Shown here one piece after another: positions 8,890 through 18,495 of a stretch of 64,000 nucleotides of DNA (positions are counted from its first letter, which is position 1; each line of letters begins with the position of its first letter). This stretch comes from an uncultured Helicobacter sp. (lineage in GTDB: Bacteria > Campylobacterota > Campylobacteria > Campylobacterales > Helicobacteraceae). The stretch lies in the NCBI GenBank assembly GCA_944325775.1, contig CALVBL010000007.1, positions 5,538 to 69,537 on the forward strand, read 5' to 3'. A program made the position numbers and the translations under genes. A model generated the notes under the pieces. It saw nothing but the letters and a program-made list of their open reading frames with translations, did no database searches and had not been told where the DNA came from.

Positions 8890-10179
8890 TTATTCTTGAG
8901 GATTCATAGCGTTTAGGAATTCTTCATTATCTTGTGTCTGTTTCATTTTATTGTAGATGAAACTTAGTGCCTCCACATCGTCCATCGTGTGCATCACATT
9001 GCGCAGCATCCAGACTTTGGTCAGCTTGTCTTTGCCAAGCAGTAGCTCATCTTTGCGCGTGCCGGATTTGAGAATATCAAGCGCTGGGTAGATTCTACGA
9101 TCGGCAATATTGCGCGCGAGGACAATCTCGCTATTACCCGTGCCCTTAAATTCTTCAAAAATCACTTCGTCCATTCGCGAACCTGTATCAATGAGCGCGG
9201 TGGCGATGATGGTAAGACTTCCGCCTTGCTCAATGTTGCGCGCTGCACCAAAAAATCGCTTGGGCTTATGCAGAGCATTAGCATCTACCCCGCCGCTTAG
9301 CACCTTGCCGCTAGAGGGTGTGGCGGCATTATACGCACGCGCTAAGCGCGTGATAGAATCTAGCAAGATCACGACATCTTTGCCCATTTCTACCTTACGC
9401 TTCGCCCCTTCGATCACAAGCTCGGCGACGCGGATATGATTGGTCGCGGGCAGGTCAAAGGTCGAACTAAAAACTTGTCCTTTCACACTACGTTCCATAT
9501 CGGTCACTTCTTCTGGACGCTCATCGACTAGAAGCACCATCAGTTCGACTTCGGGGTGATTTTTGGCAATGCCATGGGCGAGTTCTTTCATCAGTTCTGT
9601 TTTACCGGTGCGGGGTGGGGCGACGATGAGCGCACGTTGTCCTTTGCCAATAGGCGTGAAAAGATCGAGCATTCTGCCTGTCACCATATCGGATTTGTAT
9701 TCGAGTTTGAGTTGCTCACTGGGGAAAAGCGGCGTGAGATTGTCAAAAAGCGGGCGGTTTTTGATCTCATCAAGCGAGATGAAATTCACTGCTTCAATCT
9801 TAAGCAGGGCATAGTAACGCTCCTGATCCTTTGGTGGGCGCACCTGCCCCATCACTATATCGCCGTTTCTTAGAGCAAATCGGCGGATCTGACTCTGTGA
9901 GACATAAGTATCATTTTGGCTATTGCCCACACTTGAAGCGCGCAAAAACCCGTGTCCATCGGGTGTGATTTCTAAAATCCCGGTGAAGAGTATGTAGCCA
10001 CCTTGTGTTACCTGGGTTTTGAGAATTTCAAAGATAAGATCTTGGCGGAGATATTCTTGGGGATTTTCGACACCAAGTTTTGTAGCGATTTCGATGAGTT
10101 TGGAGACAGGCTTTGCTTTGAGATCTTCGATTTTGTAGCCTTCTACAGGTGTGTGCGTTCTGGTTTTTTCATTAGCCAT
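8890..10179 (-). CDS. rho: Transcription termination factor Rho
   Basis: 429 residues. The N-terminal part contains GYKIEDLKAKPVSKLIEIA, then the RNA-binding cold-shock-like domain (GHGFLRA, SQIRRFALRNGD). The ATPase core has Walker A APPRTGKTELM, LLVDERPEEVTDM and the Q/R-loop region SGGVDANALHKPKRFFGAARN. Rho is the hexameric RNA translocase that ends transcription of untranslated RNA. The ATG at 10177-10179 follows AAGGA with 5-base spacing. Nothing unusual is seen. Confidence 0.97.
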   Translation of the reverse strand: MANEKTRTHTPVEGYKIEDLKAKPVSKLIEIATKLGVENPQEYLRQDLIFEILKTQVTQGGYILFTGILEITPDGHGFLRASSVGNSQNDTYVSQSQIRRFALRNGDIVMGQVRPPKDQERYYALLKIEAVNFISLDEIKNRPLFDNLTPLFPSEQLKLEYKSDMVTGRMLDLFTPIGKGQRALIVAPPRTGKTELMKELAHGIAKNHPEVELMVLLVDERPEEVTDMERSVKGQVFSSTFDLPATNHIRVAELVIEGAKRKVEMGKDVVILLDSITRLARAYNAATPSSGKVLSGGVDANALHKPKRFFGAARNIEQGGSLTIIATALIDTGSRMDEVIFEEFKGTGNSEIVLARNIADRRIYPALDILKSGTRKDELLLGKDKLTKVWMLRNVMHTMDDVEALSFIYNKMKQTQDNEEFLNAMNPQE

Positions 10180-10283
10180 TTGAGTCCTTAGTGAAGTGGA
10201 TTGAAGTGTAAAGTGTAGTAAAAGGCGCGATTGTAGCGATTTTTTCCTTAAGTTTGCGTAAAGATCACACCCACTGCCGCGTG

Positions 10284-10955
10284 CTAAAACCGCATATTTT
10301 CAAGCAAAAAGTCTTGGTGAAATCGATAGACTTTGTTGCGCACTTTGATGAGGATTCCTGCATTCATTAGTTGCTTAAAAGTCTTGACAATGGTTGGCTT
10401 GCTGACATTAAGATGCACCAAAATATCTTCATACGATCCGTGAAAGACCTTGTCTTCATCGCAATGCTCGATAAGAAACTTGACAATCTCGATTTTCTTG
10501 CCGCCCACAAAGGTTGAGATGGCTTTGATGAGGAGATTTTGTGCCTCGATTTCTTTGGCTTGGACGACGGGTAGGATCGCGCGCTGTAGGACTTTGAGCA
10601 GAGAATCTATCTCGATAGGCTTGAGGATATAGTTATCGACTTTGAGATTGATGGCTTCTAGGAGGTATTTGACTTCGGTATGAGCGGAAGTGATGATGAT
10701 GGGGACATTTGGCTGGGTGGAATGGCGGATAAGCCCCACAAGATCAAGCCCGCTAAGCTTTGGCATCAAAATATCTGTGAGTACGGCGTCAATTTTGTGC
10801 TGATTAAAGAGGTTCCATGCTTCTTGCCCGTTTTTGGCTAGGATAAGTCGCCCGACATAATCCTCTAGCACCATAGCAGTGAGATTGAGTGTGTCTGGAT
10901 CGTCCTCTGCGTAGAGGATTGTGAGGTCCTTTAGACTACGATTGACACGATTCAT
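10284..10955 (-). CDS. Response regulator with C-terminal winged-helix-like domain
   Basis: 223 residues. The receiver domain (about 10-130) has the acidic pocket AEDD at 16-19, the phospho-acceptor D61 in LTDILMP, the conserved Thr/Ser region IITSAHT and the Lys in ILKP. The C-terminal part (GSYEDILVHLNVSKPTIVKT, then FKQLMNAGILIKVRNKVYRF) looks like a winged helix-turn-helix, so it is probably a DNA-binding regulator. It follows its presumed kinase by 26 bp, and GGAGGG precedes the ATG. The regulon is unknown. Confidence 0.85.
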   Translation of the reverse strand: MNRVNRSLKDLTILYAEDDPDTLNLTAMVLEDYVGRLILAKNGQEAWNLFNQHKIDAVLTDILMPKLSGLDLVGLIRHSTQPNVPIIITSAHTEVKYLLEAINLKVDNYILKPIEIDSLLKVLQRAILPVVQAKEIEAQNLLIKAISTFVGGKKIEIVKFLIEHCDEDKVFHGSYEDILVHLNVSKPTIVKTFKQLMNAGILIKVRNKVYRFHQDFLLENMRF

Positions 10956-10981
10956 TGATCCCTCCTTAGCTTAATGTTATG

Positions 10982-12499
10982 TTATGCGTTGTGATCGCAC
11001 TTTGTGCTGTGTCTTAAAATATTGGCATTATAGGGAATGATGATACTAAATGCACTGCCTCTGGCTTTGGTGCAAGTAATATCGGAACTTTTCGCACCAT
11101 TAAAAAGTGGATTAAAAACAATATTTTGCACCTCGATACTCCCAAAAAACTGCTTTTCGATGATCTGCTTTGCCATATATAGCCCGATCCCTGTGCCTAC
11201 GGATTTGTGCTTAGTCGTGAAATAGGGCTCAAAGATCTTTTGTATATCATCAAGCTGTATGCCTCCTGCGTTGTCCTTAACCACAATAGTGAGATTGGAA
11301 TCACAAGGTGTGATATTGATCTCGATTAATCGTGTATCCTGCGCTTTTTGTTTAGATTCTTTAAACGCGTCTATAGCATTATTAAGCAAAACAAATACCA
11401 CTTGTGTGAAAGCGTTTTCATACCCCAAGATCTCAAAGTCCTCTTGTGCGTTGGTGCTCACTTGGATAGATTCTTCATAAAGCACGCCAGAGAGCAGATC
11501 TAATGAATCCAACAAGGCTTTTTTGATACTAAAGTAGGTCTTTTCTCTATCGGGGCGAAAAAATGTGCTAAAGCTCTCGATTGTTTCAGACATATTTTTG
11601 GCGATTTTTAGCCCGTATTCCGTCTGTGCGTAGAGAAATTCTTTGTCAAACTTACCTTGATCGTATTTGGTCTTGAAGCTCTGTATAAGCAGTGTGAGTG
11701 AGTTTAGCGGTTGTCGCCACTGATGAGCGATGTTATGGATCATCTCCCCCATAGAGGCTAGGCGCGCCTGCTGATAGAGGAAGAGATCTTTTTGCTGATT
11801 TTGCTTGACTTCGTATTCTATGGATTTTTGGAGATTGTCATTGAGCGTTTGGAGTTCGATAGTCTTTTGTGCTACGAGATTCTCAAGTGAATTATACGCG
11901 CTGTTAATCGAATCTGTAATGGCTTTGGAGAGGATAAGAAACATACAAGCCAACACAAAGAGGAAAAATCCCAGAATCTTGAGGCTAAAGCCATAGAGTG
12001 AATCACTCACTTCTTTGTTGATCGTGGCGAGATTGATATTTGTCTGCACAAGCTGAGTGAAAAGATCATAATGAGCCTTATCGCGCGTTTGAAGTGCGGT
12101 ATCGATGCTTTTGATAAGCCATTTTTGTGTTTCTATAAGTCGTGTGATTTGCTCCTTTTGCTCACTTAAAAATGTGCTTTGATACCATTGGCGGATTTGG
12201 TTTAGGATCTTATAGCGATTTGCCTTTTCTTCTAGGTCGTTTTTATACGCCTGCCATAGGATCTGAATCTTGGTATCGTGCGTATCTGAATCTAGCAGCG
12301 AGTTTTGAATCTCACTCACATGCAACATACTGATTTTTTGTGTGGGGTAGTTGCTATCATAGTCTGCCTTTAGCCCTGTGAGTGCTAAAAACCCTGTCGC
12401 CCAGCAGAGCAAGAAAATAATAGCAATCAGATAGAGCAAAATATGTGTTTTGCCTTGTATGGTAGCTTTTTGGAGTTTGTTTTGAATGGATTTGAGCAT
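10982..12499 (-). CDS. Membrane sensor histidine kinase
   Basis: 505 residues. Transmembrane helices lie at about 19-42 and 171-193 and enclose a roughly 130-residue, mostly helical sensor region of unknown ligand. The H-box is IAHQWRQPLN, with the likely phospho-histidine at 259. The catalytic domain has NNAIDAF (N box), VKDNAGGI (G1) and GTGIGLYMAKQII (G2). Short coiled coils flank the second helix. It lies 25 bp after uvrC and 26 bp before the response regulator, so the pair forms a two-component system possibly transcribed with uvrC. The signal sensed cannot be read. Confidence 0.9.
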   Translation of the reverse strand: MLKSIQNKLQKATIQGKTHILLYLIAIIFLLCWATGFLALTGLKADYDSNYPTQKISMLHVSEIQNSLLDSDTHDTKIQILWQAYKNDLEEKANRYKILNQIRQWYQSTFLSEQKEQITRLIETQKWLIKSIDTALQTRDKAHYDLFTQLVQTNINLATINKEVSDSLYGFSLKILGFFLFVLACMFLILSKAITDSINSAYNSLENLVAQKTIELQTLNDNLQKSIEYEVKQNQQKDLFLYQQARLASMGEMIHNIAHQWRQPLNSLTLLIQSFKTKYDQGKFDKEFLYAQTEYGLKIAKNMSETIESFSTFFRPDREKTYFSIKKALLDSLDLLSGVLYEESIQVSTNAQEDFEILGYENAFTQVVFVLLNNAIDAFKESKQKAQDTRLIEINITPCDSNLTIVVKDNAGGIQLDDIQKIFEPYFTTKHKSVGTGIGLYMAKQIIEKQFFGSIEVQNIVFNPLFNGAKSSDITCTKARGSAFSIIIPYNANILRHSTKCDHNA

Positions 12500-12524
12500 A
12501 GCGATCCTTTAGTATTTGTGAAAT

Positions 12525-14516
12525 TTATCTAGTGGGTTTGTGTCTTTGGCGCAGGGCTTTGGTGATTTGATCGGGCGTGAGCTCGCGTATATGTGCAAAA
12601 TCCCCATAGATTCTAAGGAGCTTATCCATCTGTGCGGGACTTAGGTTTTTTTGTGCGCCTAGAATCTTTGTCTGTGTGAGTTTTTTTAGCTTTTGGGCGC
12701 GATGGAAGCTGATAGCATAGCGGTGCGCCTCATCGCGGAGTTTTTGCAAAAACTGCAGGCGCTTATCACTGGGCAAAAGCCGCACCTCTCGCGTTTGGTG
12801 CATATCAGAATCTATGGAAATATCAGAATCTACACGCGCACAACCTATAGAATCTACAGAATCTAGCATATAGATCACATCATTCGCGCTTCCTTTGGCG
12901 CGGTGTGAGCGACCATTGAGTTTGTGCTTGGCAATCCCTAGGACATCAAGCTGCACGCCTGCGCTCTCTAGGATCTCGCGTGCTATGGCGATTTGCCCCG
13001 CGCCACCATCAAGTAGCCAAAGATCTGGTGGTGGGTTAGATTCAAAGTCAAGCACGCGCCGCGTGAGCATTTCACGCATTTGTGCGTATTCATCGCTGCC
13101 TTGTAGATGATAATGCCGATAAGAATCTTTGATAAACGCATTGCCCTCATACACGATCATTCCCCCCACGCACGAGCTTCCACCATGATGAGAAGTGTCA
13201 AAGACCTCTATGCGATAGGGCAGACTAGAGAGCGCGAAAATCTCGCGCAAAGCTTCTAGCTCGCGTTTGTGGTTGTGGTTTTGCTGTGATTCAAGGCGCA
13301 TTAGCTCCTTAGCGTTGGTTTGTGCGAGAGTGATGAGCTCGCGTTTTTTGCCTCGTTGGGGCTGGAGTATGGTAATTTTTTTGCCTACTCTAACTTTAAG
13401 AATCTCCTCTAGGCGCTCCCTATCCTCAAATGCTCCGATTTCATAAGGTAGCAAGATAGAATCTGGATCTAAGGGTGAGGGGGCTTTGTAATGATTAAGC
13501 AGGGCTTGGGTGTAGAGAGAGTGCAGGGCTTTGGCGGGAGATTCTGGAGATTCTATAGGGTGGGTAGTTTGGGATTGCGCGGGTTGCTTGGATTCTATAG
13601 AATTTACAGAATCCAAACACTCATCATGTATGCGCAATGTATCACTTGAGCTTATGCGCCCATTACGCACAAAGAGCTTCATCATCACACCGCTGTGTTC
13701 CCCATCTGCACAAAACACAAACACATCAAGATTGCTCCCATCAAGCAGATCGATACTAGAGGAGGCTTGCATTTGTGCGATTTTTGCGATGGCGTCACGG
13801 ATTTTTGCCGCTTCTTCAAAGGCGCAGTGCTCGGCAAGTGTGTGCATTTTAGATTCTAGCTTAGTGATAAGCTTTTTTCTATGTGCTAAGAGATCGATAG
13901 CTTGGGTGAGAATCTGCGCGTATTCCTCCTTGTTTATCTTGCCTTCACAGGGGGCTAGACAGCGGCGGATTTGATAAAACAAACATGCCTTTTTGCCTTT
14001 GAGGCAAGATTTTTTTTGCACCAAGGGTAGGGACTGCAAGATACTCTCTAGCAGATCGCGCGCCCCAGTGCTAAATGGACCAAAATACGCGATATTGCGC
14101 TTTTTGAGCAATGTGCGCGTGATGTCTAGCGTGGGAAAATCCTGATCGTAATCGATGTAGATGTAAGGATAGGTTTTATCATCGCGTAGGAGGATATTGT
14201 ATTTGGGTTTGAGACTTTTAATAAGGGAGTTTTCTAGTATGAGTGCGTCTTGCTCGCTAGGGGTTACAAAGGTCTTTATCTCACGCACTTGTGCGACCAT
14301 AGAGGCTATACGCGGGCTTAGTTTCGCGCTTGGAGTGAAGTAGCTTTTGATACGTTTTTTGAGATTTTTTGCCTTACCCACATAGAGTAGTCGCCCATCT
14401 GCGCTAAAATACTGATACACGCCAGCACTTTGCGGGAGATGTGTGAGATTAGATGTGTTTGCGAATCGTAGCTGTGTGTGCGGAGGGTTTGTCATCATCA
14501 CCTTTACTTTAAGCAC
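12525..14516 (-). CDS. uvrC: UvrABC excinuclease subunit C with two inserts
   Basis: 663 residues, longer than the usual 600 or so. The GIY-YIG nuclease domain is at the N-terminus (AGVYQYF and LLYVGKAKNLKKRIKSYF). The UvrB-interacting motif and the RNase H-like nuclease core (EVFDTSHHGG, LLDGGAGQI) follow, then a helix-hairpin-helix end. UvrC makes both incisions in nucleotide excision repair. Two Asp/Ser-rich inserts, at residues about 295-327 and 545-575, account for much of the extra length. Both are encoded by dense GATTCT/GAATCT words. They sit in loops and keep frame, so function is probably retained. The start at 14516 is not certain: MTNPPHTQLRF a few codons later is possible. Confidence 0.94.
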   Translation of the reverse strand: MLKVKVMMTNPPHTQLRFANTSNLTHLPQSAGVYQYFSADGRLLYVGKAKNLKKRIKSYFTPSAKLSPRIASMVAQVREIKTFVTPSEQDALILENSLIKSLKPKYNILLRDDKTYPYIYIDYDQDFPTLDITRTLLKKRNIAYFGPFSTGARDLLESILQSLPLVQKKSCLKGKKACLFYQIRRCLAPCEGKINKEEYAQILTQAIDLLAHRKKLITKLESKMHTLAEHCAFEEAAKIRDAIAKIAQMQASSSIDLLDGSNLDVFVFCADGEHSGVMMKLFVRNGRISSSDTLRIHDECLDSVNSIESKQPAQSQTTHPIESPESPAKALHSLYTQALLNHYKAPSPLDPDSILLPYEIGAFEDRERLEEILKVRVGKKITILQPQRGKKRELITLAQTNAKELMRLESQQNHNHKRELEALREIFALSSLPYRIEVFDTSHHGGSSCVGGMIVYEGNAFIKDSYRHYHLQGSDEYAQMREMLTRRVLDFESNPPPDLWLLDGGAGQIAIAREILESAGVQLDVLGIAKHKLNGRSHRAKGSANDVIYMLDSVDSIGCARVDSDISIDSDMHQTREVRLLPSDKRLQFLQKLRDEAHRYAISFHRAQKLKKLTQTKILGAQKNLSPAQMDKLLRIYGDFAHIRELTPDQITKALRQRHKPTR

Positions 14517-14569
14517 AAAATAATTATAATTCTAGCTTGTAGATTCTATAAGCCAACTTAAGGAAAATA

Positions 14570-15979
14570 ATGAAAATCTGTATCGTAGAAGATGATATCA
14601 ACTACCGCAAATCCCTAGAAATCGCATTTAATGACTGTCCAGACTATGAGATCAAAAGCTTTAAAAATGCTAGAGAAGCACTCAAGGCAATCCACACGCT
14701 CCAGCACACTCCAGAGGATTTTGATGTGATCATCACTGATATTAATATGCCCCAGATGGACGGCTTGCAGTTTTTGCACGAGCTAGAGGGCAAATACACA
14801 AGTATCGTCATCACGGGCAATGCCTCGGTGCAAAACGCGATCAAGGCTATTCGCCTAGGTGTGAAGGATTTTTTGGTCAAAGGTTTTAGTTTTGAGGAGC
14901 TTGTCCAGACATTGGAGAATCTCAAAAAAGAGCGAGAAGTCCTTGGTGGGCATAATGGTGAGCATTTGGGTCGTTCGGGGGAGATTCACAAAAAACCAAA
15001 AGAATCCAAAGGAGAATCTAAAACAGAATCCAAAGCCTCCAAAACCCAAGCAAGTAAGGTTGAGACTAAGTTTTTTATCGCTTCTTCCCCTGCGTTAGAA
15101 TCTGCCAAAAGTATCGCGCTCAAAGTCGCACCTACTGATGCCAATGTGTTTTTGATGGGGCAGAGTGGTGTGGGCAAAGATGTGTTTGCCAACTTCATAC
15201 ACGCGCATTCCAAACGCGCCAACGCGCCATTTATCGCGATCAATATGGCAGCAATCCCCGAGCACTTGCTAGAATCTGAACTCTTTGGCTATGAAAAGGG
15301 TGCATTTACCGATGCGACTAGCGCGAAGCCGGGCATATTGGAGGACGCTAATGGTGGCAGTGTGTTTTTAGACGAGATAGGTGAAATGCCAATCGCACTC
15401 CAAGCTAAGCTCCTGCGCGTGCTTCAAGAAAAAACACTCACGCGACTAGGAAGTTCTAAAAAAATCCCTATTGATGTGCGCTTCATTTCTGCTACTAATG
15501 CCAATATCATGCAAAAAATCGCACAGGGAAGCTTCAGAGAGGATTTATTTTTTCGCTTGCAGACGATCCCCATATTTGTCCCACCACTCAAAGAGCGCAA
15601 AGAGGAGATCTTAGACATCGCGCGTTATAAGCTCCAAGAGACAGCGCAAAAATACGGCTTCGCGCCTAAGGTTTTGAGCGCAGAAAGCGAGGCGGCGTTG
15701 CTAAACTATCCATGGTATGGGAATGTGCGCGAGTTGCTCTCGGTGATAGAACGTGCAGTGATCCTAAGTGAGGGTGAGAGTATCACACCAAAAGATTTGT
15801 TTTTAGAATCTCGTCAGAGAGTGTTTGGCAGTGTGGGAGAGTTGGGATTTGAGGAGCTAGAGCGCGAGTTTTTAGCCCAAGCCCTAAGCCGCAGTGAGGG
15901 CGATGTGCAAAAAGCAAGCGATTTACTAGGTATGGATACGGGTGTCTTGCGACACAAAAAGGCGCATTATGGGCTATAA
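14570..15979 (+). CDS. flgR: Sigma-54-dependent flagellar regulator FlgR with C-terminal HTH-like extension
   Basis: 469 residues. The receiver domain has acidic residues EDD at 7-9 and the phospho-acceptor D57 in ITDINMP. The AAA+ domain has Walker A GQSGVGKD, the sigma-54 contact loop GAFTDA (Asp in place of the second Gly, as in H. pylori FlgR) and Walker B FLDEIGEMP. FlgR activates RpoN-dependent class 2 flagellar genes. Two differences from H. pylori FlgR (about 381 aa): a Lys/Glu/Ser-rich linker at about 125-165 encoded by GAATCT-type words, and a C-terminal extension. The extension's end, EGDVQKASDLLGMDTGVLRH, resembles a Fis-type helix-turn-helix. Confidence 0.93.
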   Translation: MKICIVEDDINYRKSLEIAFNDCPDYEIKSFKNAREALKAIHTLQHTPEDFDVIITDINMPQMDGLQFLHELEGKYTSIVITGNASVQNAIKAIRLGVKDFLVKGFSFEELVQTLENLKKEREVLGGHNGEHLGRSGEIHKKPKESKGESKTESKASKTQASKVETKFFIASSPALESAKSIALKVAPTDANVFLMGQSGVGKDVFANFIHAHSKRANAPFIAINMAAIPEHLLESELFGYEKGAFTDATSAKPGILEDANGGSVFLDEIGEMPIALQAKLLRVLQEKTLTRLGSSKKIPIDVRFISATNANIMQKIAQGSFREDLFFRLQTIPIFVPPLKERKEEILDIARYKLQETAQKYGFAPKVLSAESEAALLNYPWYGNVRELLSVIERAVILSEGESITPKDLFLESRQRVFGSVGELGFEELEREFLAQALSRSEGDVQKASDLLGMDTGVLRHKKAHYGL

Positions 15980-16048
15980 GCTTTGGTGGCTTTATAAGGT
16001 ATTTGGTGGTAGAATTTATAGAATCTTCGCAACTTAGAGGGAGTGGTG

Positions 16049-16927
16049 GTGCTACAGAAAATAAAGAATTTTAATGAACTTGTGATGTTTGAACACACGA
16101 TTTTTTCGGCGGCTTTTATCCTTGTATCTATGGTGGTAGCGAGCTTGCAGGTGCGTAGTGGCGTGTGGGTGGGGCTGCCTACCTTGCTTTTGTGTGCGCT
16201 AGCACTCATAAGTGCGCGCAACTTCGCTATGGGGTTTAATCGCCTCATGGATCGTGATATAGACGCGCTCAATCCACGTACCGCACGCCGTCCTAGCGTA
16301 GATGGTAGGGTAGGGTTTGGAGCGCTAAGCCTTTTTTGTGTGATTAATGCGGTGGTGTTTGTGATCGTGTCTTATTATATCAATCCCCTTGCTTTTGCGC
16401 TGTCCTTGCCGTTTTTGGTGATTTTGGGGGGATATTCGTTTATGAAACGTTTCTCTTCACTCGCACATCTCGTGCTTGGCGTGAGTTTGGGTTTAGCCCC
16501 TGTGGCTGGGTGTATCGCGGTGTTAGGGAGTTTGGAGCTGTGGTGTGTGGCGCTTAGTGTAGCGGTGATGTTTTGGGTCGCTGGATTTGATCTGCTGTAT
16601 TCGCTCCAAGATGTGGAGTTTGATACCAAGCACAAGCTTTATTCTATACCTTCGCGCTTTGGTGTGCGCAATACACTCTATATCTCGCGGATATTTCATC
16701 TGTGTGCGATGGTGTTTTGGGGTGTGTTTATCTATCAGACACAGATTTTAGGGGTGATCTCGTATGTGGGCTTGGGCGTGTGTGGTGCGATGCTCTTGTA
16801 TGAGCAATATCTTGTGCATAAGGACTTCCTTAATATCCCAAAGGCATTTTTTGCGACCAATGGCTATTTGGGGTTTGTATTTTTTGCTTTTGTAAGCATT
16901 GATGGAGTGTGGCACTATGGAGTATAA
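16049..16927 (+). CDS. UbiA-family prenyltransferase (menaquinone pathway)
   Basis: About 292 residues with eight to nine membrane helices. It has both Asp-rich motifs of the UbiA superfamily: NRLMDRDIDALNPRTARRP, and DLLYSLQDVEFD in the second half. The family transfers an isoprenoid tail to an aromatic acceptor. In Helicobacter the homologue is thought to act in the futalosine route to menaquinone (MqnP), not in ubiquinone synthesis. Three GTG codons in a row (16043, 16046, 16049) could start it. I chose the last because AGAGGGAG directly precedes the run. The next gene overlaps its end. Confidence 0.88.
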   Translation: MLQKIKNFNELVMFEHTIFSAAFILVSMVVASLQVRSGVWVGLPTLLLCALALISARNFAMGFNRLMDRDIDALNPRTARRPSVDGRVGFGALSLFCVINAVVFVIVSYYINPLAFALSLPFLVILGGYSFMKRFSSLAHLVLGVSLGLAPVAGCIAVLGSLELWCVALSVAVMFWVAGFDLLYSLQDVEFDTKHKLYSIPSRFGVRNTLYISRIFHLCAMVFWGVFIYQTQILGVISYVGLGVCGAMLLYEQYLVHKDFLNIPKAFFATNGYLGFVFFAFVSIDGVWHYGV

Positions 16928-17486
16928 GGCACTTTTAGAATCTCTGGGCATTCAGACGCGTCTGGGCAAATGCTCTTTAAATCTAGCCTATGAGTATATC
17001 GATGAGCAGCGCATCCATATGTATGAGGAGGATTTCGCTGCACTGGCGGCTTTTAGCGAAACACCTATGCTGAAGTGGATCAAAACCATGCATTCTAAAA
17101 ACACATTGAGTGAGGAAGGTGTGATCATCGTGGAGATTCTCACAGAAATGTATAAAAAGATCGATAGACTAGAACGAATCCTCACACACCAAGATGAGAA
17201 TCTTCTGCCTCTAGCGCACGAAGCACGGCTTAGGTTTGTGGGACATGATGCGCTGTGCTTGGGAGAGGATCAGAGTTTTGGGGAGATGATAGGGCAGGGT
17301 AGGATCTATGCGCGTATGTTTGTGCCACTTTTTCCAGAGCGCATAGTGGGGATATTTGCTAAAGTCCTGCACCCACAAATCGCCAAAATAGAGCATATCC
17401 ATATCAAAAATCGCACCTATTTTGATACATTTGTGGCAGAATGTGAGCGCAGTATGATTTTGGACGCTAAAAGCCTTAAAGAATAA
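16917..17486 (+). CDS. Hypothetical protein, possibly PilZ-like
   Basis: About 189 residues from ATG 16917, which overlaps the end of the prenyltransferase gene and has GGAG nine bases upstream. An ATG at 16902 in the same frame is possible. No signal peptide or membrane segment. The N-terminal half is helical and charged. The C-terminal half (ARLRFVGHDALCLGEDQSFG to HIKNRTYFDTFVAECERSMI) alternates strand-like segments and faintly resembles PilZ-type c-di-GMP domains, but the RxxxR and D/NxSxxG motifs are not clear. I do not recognise it with confidence. Confidence 0.6.
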   Translation: MEYKALLESLGIQTRLGKCSLNLAYEYIDEQRIHMYEEDFAALAAFSETPMLKWIKTMHSKNTLSEEGVIIVEILTEMYKKIDRLERILTHQDENLLPLAHEARLRFVGHDALCLGEDQSFGEMIGQGRIYARMFVPLFPERIVGIFAKVLHPQIAKIEHIHIKNRTYFDTFVAECERSMILDAKSLKE

Positions 17487-17501
17487 GCAAAAGGAAACAC
17501 A

Positions 17502-18026
17502 ATGTTTGAATTATCCATTAACAACCTTAGTATGATTTGTAGCATTGCGTGTTTGCTCATCGTCATCATGCTCGTGGTAGCAAACTACCTGCGTAGCACG
17601 GATACTTGCAAACGGCTAAGACGTTTTGAGCGCGGTATCGAGGATCTCAACAAAGAAATGTATAAAATCAAAAAATGGATCAAAGACAATGAGCTCGAAA
17701 ACCAATACACCAGTAGCGCGTTGGGTAATAAAATCAAGGCAGAGGTGCGCGATGCTATAAACAATGGGCTTATCAAGGTGCAACGTCAGATAGAGATCTT
17801 GGAATCTGACATCAACAAACAAAACGACTATATGGAAGAAAAAACACTTATGCTTGAAGAGAAGCTGCGCGAGCTCAACTATATGCCATCAAATGGCAAT
17901 AGTATCGATGAGAAGCGTATCAGCGCGCTTTTTAGAGATGGGTGGAGTATAGATTCTATCGCTAAGGAGATGCGATTAGGGAAGGGCGAGGTGGAGTTTA
18001 TTTTAAAGCTTGCGAATATGAGATAG
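17502..18026 (+). CDS. Membrane-anchored coiled-coil protein of unknown function
   Basis: 174 residues. One N-terminal membrane helix (MICSIACLLIVIMLVVANYL) is followed by a long charged segment with heptad character (about 40-135). A compact C-terminal motif, EKRISALFRDGWSIDSIAKE, continues through MRLGKGEVEFILKL and looks like a small helix-turn-helix domain (DUF6115-like by memory). AAAGGA precedes the ATG. It follows the previous gene by 15 bp. Similar anchored coiled-coil proteins are common in Helicobacter, but no function is known to me. Confidence 0.7.
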   Translation: MFELSINNLSMICSIACLLIVIMLVVANYLRSTDTCKRLRRFERGIEDLNKEMYKIKKWIKDNELENQYTSSALGNKIKAEVRDAINNGLIKVQRQIEILESDINKQNDYMEEKTLMLEEKLRELNYMPSNGNSIDEKRISALFRDGWSIDSIAKEMRLGKGEVEFILKLANMR

Positions 18027-18290
18027 AGTGAATTTTATAGAATCTATTTTTCCAGCAAATATTTATTAGATTCTCAGAATCTCGTGTTTAGTGCAAAAAG
18101 AAAGGGGTTTATCCCCTCCTTGCTATCCCAAAGCCTAAATCACCGCTGTTTAGCTGTGGGCTATCGCCCTTGCTCTCGTTGGGTCTTTTTGGCACACCTA
18201 TGTTTTATCTTTTGGAGTGCCTCCGCTATTTTGCTTCTAGTATCCGCGCCACGGGCGAGTTTTGGGTGCTGCACACGTATTGATTTTACC

Positions 18291-18319
18291 TCACAGAATC
18301 TGTCACACAGATTCTGTGA
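18291..18319. repeat. 13-bp perfect inverted repeat built from AGAATCT/AGATTCT
   Basis: The left arm TCACAGAATCTGT (18291-18303) and right arm ACAGATTCTGTGA (18307-18319) are exact complements around a CAC loop. There is no U-run on the plus side, so an intrinsic terminator is not certain. Each arm contains the abundant heptamer of this genome. Confidence 0.7.
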
Positions 18320-18495
18320 GTTGGGGGGCTTTAGATTCTGAAAATACAGAATCTGGGGTATTAGAAATGTGTGGTAAAATTGCAGAATCTAAACCGCTGA
18401 ATTCTGATCTGAATACAGAATCTGGGCAAAGGCTTTGCCAACAAATTTTTAGATTACTAAAGAAACTGCGGCTTTGTCTTGTTTTGTGGTATTAG

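Noticed and set aside
18084..18495. Two plus-strand frames in the 18.0-18.6 kb spacer
   Set aside because: No ribosome binding site, no recognisable motif, and they run through hairpins and heptamer repeats.
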